Below are positions 8,414-11,394 of a stretch of 11,394 nt of DNA, in pieces. How positions within the stretch are numbered: position 1 is the first letter of the stretch; each line of letters starts with the position of its first letter. A model generated the notes under the pieces. It was given only the letters and a program-made list of their open reading frames with translations, had not been told where the DNA came from and made no database searches. The stretch is taken from assembly GCA_001430745.1 (NCBI GenBank), contig KQ482030.1, positions 86,141 to 97,534 on the forward strand. Reading direction: 5' to 3'. The stretch is from Auxenochlorella pyrenoidosa. Its lineage: Eukaryota; Chlorophyta; Trebouxiophyceae; Chlorellales; Chlorellaceae. The position numbers and the translations under genes were made by a program.

Positions 8414-11394
8414 ATGTCGGGCAAGGACGCAGACCGCGTGCAGCAGTTCAAGACATACGTCGAGGCGCTGAACAAGCAGGCAGGGCCTGGGGGCCATGGG
8501 GCTTGCCCTCCTGGGCGGCTCGTGGGTGCTTGCCCCTGGCGCGCGCACAGCCGGGCATCGTGGCAGCGCACTCGGCATGCCCCCAGCACCCAGCAGAGCC
8601 TGCCGCCTGCCCGCCCCTCCCCGCCGCAGTTCCTGGAGTGGGCGCAGAAGCAGTGGGAGCGGTCGCCCACGCGGTTCTGGAGCACCGGGCTGCAGGACTA
8701 CCTGCGCAACGTGGCCAAGATACGACGAGAGTTTGCAGACGTGCTGAGCGACGCGCAGGACGGTGAGGGGCGGGGCAGGGCCCTGCTTGCCAGCATTGAG
8801 CCCCCTGCCAGGATGGTGAGGGCCGGGGCAGGGCCCTGCTTGCAAACATTGAGCCCCCTGCCAGGATGAGGGACGTAGGGACCCGTCCCTTGTCACGCGA
8901 ACGCCGTTGGCAGGGGGCCCAATGCTTGCACGCAGGGGGCGCTTGCTGTGTGCTGCGTCGAACGGTCAAACGGTAGTTGGGTGCGACTGCTAGGTCGACA
9001 TCCCACACGGTGGTTGCCTGCATGCACCAAGCAACTGGCTTGTGCATGCAAGCTGGCAGCCGCGCTGGGCTGTGCACTGTATGGCGGGGGCGGTAGCAGA
9101 GCACACGCAGGGTGGTCTGAGCACTCGCAGGATGCTGGCGCATGTGTTGGGAATGGTGGTAGTTGGTGCATCTGATCATTCTCTGCAGAGAAGAGCTTGG
9201 CAGTCGGGGCGTGCCTGTGAGGGTGCTCCCCACCAGCTGCGCCCGGCCCCGGCCCCCTACCCCCCCCCTGCCGCAGACAACAACAGCGGGCGCAGCAGCA
9301 GCAGCGGGCAGACCACGCCCGGCGGCAGCGCGGTGCCGCCCGGGGCGCAGACGCCGCCGCTGTCTGGGGAGCCAGGCAGCAAGCCGCCCAAGTACGAGCC
9401 GCAGCTGAGCCTCATCCCCTACTGCAACACTAAGACCATACACTTCATCCGCCACGGGTGAGGGAGTGTGCGTGTGCGTGTGTGTGGTGGGGGTGGTGAG
9501 GCGGGGGTGAGGGAAGAGGGGTGGCCACGTCCGGCGCTGCGGCGAATTTCGCGTGTCGCATGCCAGGGCCATGAGCGGCAGCTGCCTGTCTTCTTTGCGA
9601 GGGTGTCGGTGCCATGTCGACCGCACGCACTGCCGCCCTGGCCAGCCATCATCTACTGGTTGTTGGGGGACTGCAGCTGCGAGGTCTCCTGGCAGGACCG
9701 TGGTGCAAACCAGCGCAGGCATGCCGGCGGAGGCGGCAGGCAGCAGGCAGCAGGCGTCCGCACCGTGCCCGTTCGTTTACTTGCCGCCAACGGGAGCGCC
9801 CCAGGACGTCGCGTGCCAGCCCCACATCTCTGTATGCCCCGTCCACTGGCCTGCCCCTGCGTCGCAGCGAGGGCTTCCACAACGTGGGCTACAGCGGCAA
9901 CCTGGATGCCTGCCTCACCGAGCGGGGCTGGGACCAGGCGCACACACTGGGGCGCCACGTGCGCTCGCAGCAGCCCACCGCGGGCGTGCAGCTGGTGGTG
10001 GTGTCTCCCCTGGTGCGAGCGCTGGAGACGGCGGCGGGGGTGTTCGGCGTGGAGCCGTCGGGGGCAGGGGACGACGCGGGCGGGGGCGAGGCGGGCTGCG
10101 AAAAGCCCAGCGGCGGCGCGCCGCTGCTCATGGCGGGACAGGAGGCGGAGCGCAACGTGCGCACGGCGCACGGCGCGGTGGCGCTGCCGCCGGGGGTCAA
10201 GTTCTTGGCGGTGGAGCTGTGCCGCGAGCGGCTGGGTGGGTGCTACTGCCTTGCATCCAGAGCCTGCAGCAGCCCAGCTGACGGCTGCTGCTGCTGCCGT
10301 GCCGCCAGCGCATGCTCTGACAGAGGGCCAGTTGATGTGGCATCACAGCTCTGTGCTCCGCACGCGGCCCACGAGCCTTGGGCACGCTGCAGCTCAGCTG
10401 CTCCGCTGCCGCCCTACGTTTTGCTGCCCTGCCGGCAGCTACCCGGCGCCGCTGCTGCCGGCGGCCCGGCCGGGACATTTTCTTGGCATTCCCGGATGCC
10501 CTGCCCTCGACAGCCTTCTGCCCTTTCCCGGGCGTCACAGCAGCAGCCAACCCCGGCTCGTGGGCCCGCCACTGCAGGGCCCTCTCAGTGCGACAAGCGG
10601 CAAGCGCTGGAGGACACGCGGCGGCAGTTCCCTGGCGTGGACTTCAGGTGAGTGCGGGGGCAGGGCCGGGGGGCTGGCGGGCGTGCGCAGCAGCGCTCTC
10701 GTCCCTCCCGTGCTCCCCTGGCGCCTGTCGGGCGGCGGAAAGGGGCGGGCCCTGTCTTGGGGGCCAGGCTGGGCTGGGCCTGGGCGGACCTGCTCCCCTC
10801 TCGCACTGTCGCCCCATCCTGCGGCCCCTTCTTCGGCAGTGCGCCGCCCTTGCCCTCAACCCCACGAACCCACCCACCCCAGCCCCCCCTCCCCTCCCCT
10901 CTGCTGCTGAGCAGCCTGATAGAGAGCGAGCTGGACCTGTCGTGGGAGGCGGGCCACGTGGAGTCGGAGTCGTCGGTGGTGGTGCGCGGCTTCGACTTCC
11001 TCAGCTGGCTCATGCAGGTGACCCCCCCCAGCACCCGCCCGCCTGCCCGCTCTGACACAAACACTCGTGCCCCCTGCTTCCCCAGCTGAACAGCAGCCTC
11101 GACAACTGGGGCGCGGGGCATGCTGCCGGTGCCTCCCCGCGTGCACCCAATGCCAGCAATTGCTGGTACTCCCTCTGCCGCCGGCTCGCCTCCAGCGTGC
11201 CCCCCTGCCTTGCCAGCCTACCATGGCTCCACCCATCCTCCTGCCCCCCTCCCTGCTCACGCCTTTGACCCATCCACCTGGGGCCCCTCTGTTTTTGCGC
11301 CCCCCAACCCACCCTCTCAGCCCCGCTCCCTGTTCACACCCTCCACCCCCTCCCTGCCCCCCATCCATGCGGCCCCGCAGCGGCTTGAGACAAA
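8414..11394 (+). CDS. Histidine-phosphatase/phosphoglycerate-mutase-like protein, 5' part
   Basis: Branch-1 histidine phosphatase related to the plant phosphoglycerate mutase-like family; substrate unknown, and a glycolytic role is not implied. Exons: 8414-8479, 8630-8762, 9277-9457, 9868-10235, 10578-10647, 10915-11017 and probably 11381 onward, all phases agreeing. Residues 23-66 are a charged, helix-like N-terminus; 68-110 are a Ser/Gly/Pro-rich linker. The core follows: KTIHFIRHGEGFHN (118-132 region, H126 the expected phospho-acceptor), LTERGW (143-148), VVVSPLVRALETA (170-182, R177), CRERLG (245-250, E247 in the usual acid position), CDKR, then DFSLIESELD (271-280) and RGFDFLSWLMQ before the window ends. 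The second catalytic histidine (VVTHS-type motif) lies beyond the edge. ATG 8414 has a good context (GCACC before ATG). Intron 1 has a GC donor, or GT at CTC|GTGGGT; exon 7 rests only on phase and similarity of its first few residues. Confidence 0.85.
8480..8629 (+). other. Mutase-like gene intron 1, apparent GC-AG boundaries
   Basis: Exon 1 ends AAC AAG CAG followed by GCAGGG; exon 2 starts after a pyrimidine-rich tract and GCCGCAG. The stretch is 150 nt and has no in-frame stop, so it may be unspliced, or spliced from a GT downstream (CTC|GTGGGT near 8521). The GC donor gives the smoothest helical N-terminus (EALNKQ-FLEWAQKQ), but the family is poorly conserved here. Confidence 0.45.
8762..8867 (+). 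repeat. 53-bp tandem duplication covering a 5' splice site
   Basis: Two head-to-tail copies (8762-8814 and 8815-8867) differ at only three positions by my reading. Both begin GGTGAGGG, the donor of the mutase-like intron 2. After the second copy, GATGAGGG starts what may be a decayed third unit. The duplication offers two near-identical donors 53 nt apart. Confidence 0.92.
11018..11380 (+). other. Mutase-like gene intron 6 (probable)
   Basis: After WLMQ the donor is CAG|GTGACC. The next strong acceptor that restores a plausible frame is CCCCGCAG at 11373-11380, beginning RLET at the window edge, a position where plant relatives have a short R/K-E segment before the VVTH motif. An alternative acceptor at CCCCAG (about 11085) would give LNSSLDNWGAG, with no similarity I recognise. 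The interval is strongly C-rich. Confidence 0.5.

Noticed and set aside
8762..8867. CRISPR-like or transposon repeat
   Set aside because: The two 53-bp units are directly adjacent without spacers and have no terminal inverted repeats. A simple tandem duplication explains them.
9468..10910. Plus-strand open frame of 480 codons overlapping the mutase-like gene
   Set aside because: It runs through introns and exons in a frame different from the one encoding RHGEGFHN and VVVSPLVRALETA, and shows only biased composition.
11086..11150. Possible exon starting LNSSLDNWGAG after an acceptor at CCCCAG
   Set aside because: It has no resemblance to the histidine-phosphatase family at this point, and no donor after it joins in phase to the better exon starting at 11381.

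Overview
This window looks like nuclear DNA of a green alga, most likely a Chlorella-like core chlorophyte. The clues are strong G+C richness, genes split by many introns of roughly 135-515 nt, 5' splice sites that all begin GTG apart from a few GC sites, C-rich tracts before the 3' splice sites, and TGTAA (not AATAAA) as the likely polyadenylation motif downstream of the stop codons. There are no bacterial-style operons, RNA genes or complete mobile elements that I can see. The taxonomic call is inference from gene structure and protein resemblance.

Three genes can be reconstructed exon by exon. (1) 959-3403, minus strand: a four-exon GT47/exostosin-type glycosyltransferase (486 aa) with an N-terminal membrane anchor. 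(2) 4283-8049, minus strand: a nine-exon GH37 trehalase (580 aa) with almost the whole catalytic domain visible and every exon junction fixed by phase and by the family alignment. (3) 8414 to beyond 11394, plus strand: the 5' part of a histidine-phosphatase/phosphoglycerate-mutase-like gene resembling the plant family, at least seven exons, cut by the window edge before the second catalytic histidine.

Layout: 1-773 is C-rich DNA with no supportable gene, possibly the 3' flank of an off-window plus-strand gene. Next comes the GT47 3' UTR and gene. About 0.9 kb (3404-4282) then holds the GT47 promoter/leader and the trehalase 3' UTR. The trehalase follows, then a 364-bp divergent (head-to-head) intergenic region shared with the mutase-like gene. 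The three genes have a loose carbohydrate theme (glycan synthesis, trehalose hydrolysis, phosphate-ester chemistry), but nothing shows a joint pathway.

The most notable observations concern gene structure. Three introns appear to use GC-AG rather than GT-AG boundaries. Five introns are multiples of three and free of in-frame stops. A 53-bp tandem duplication copies a 5' splice site. The trehalase departs from both family signature patterns. I found no evidence of a wholly new system.
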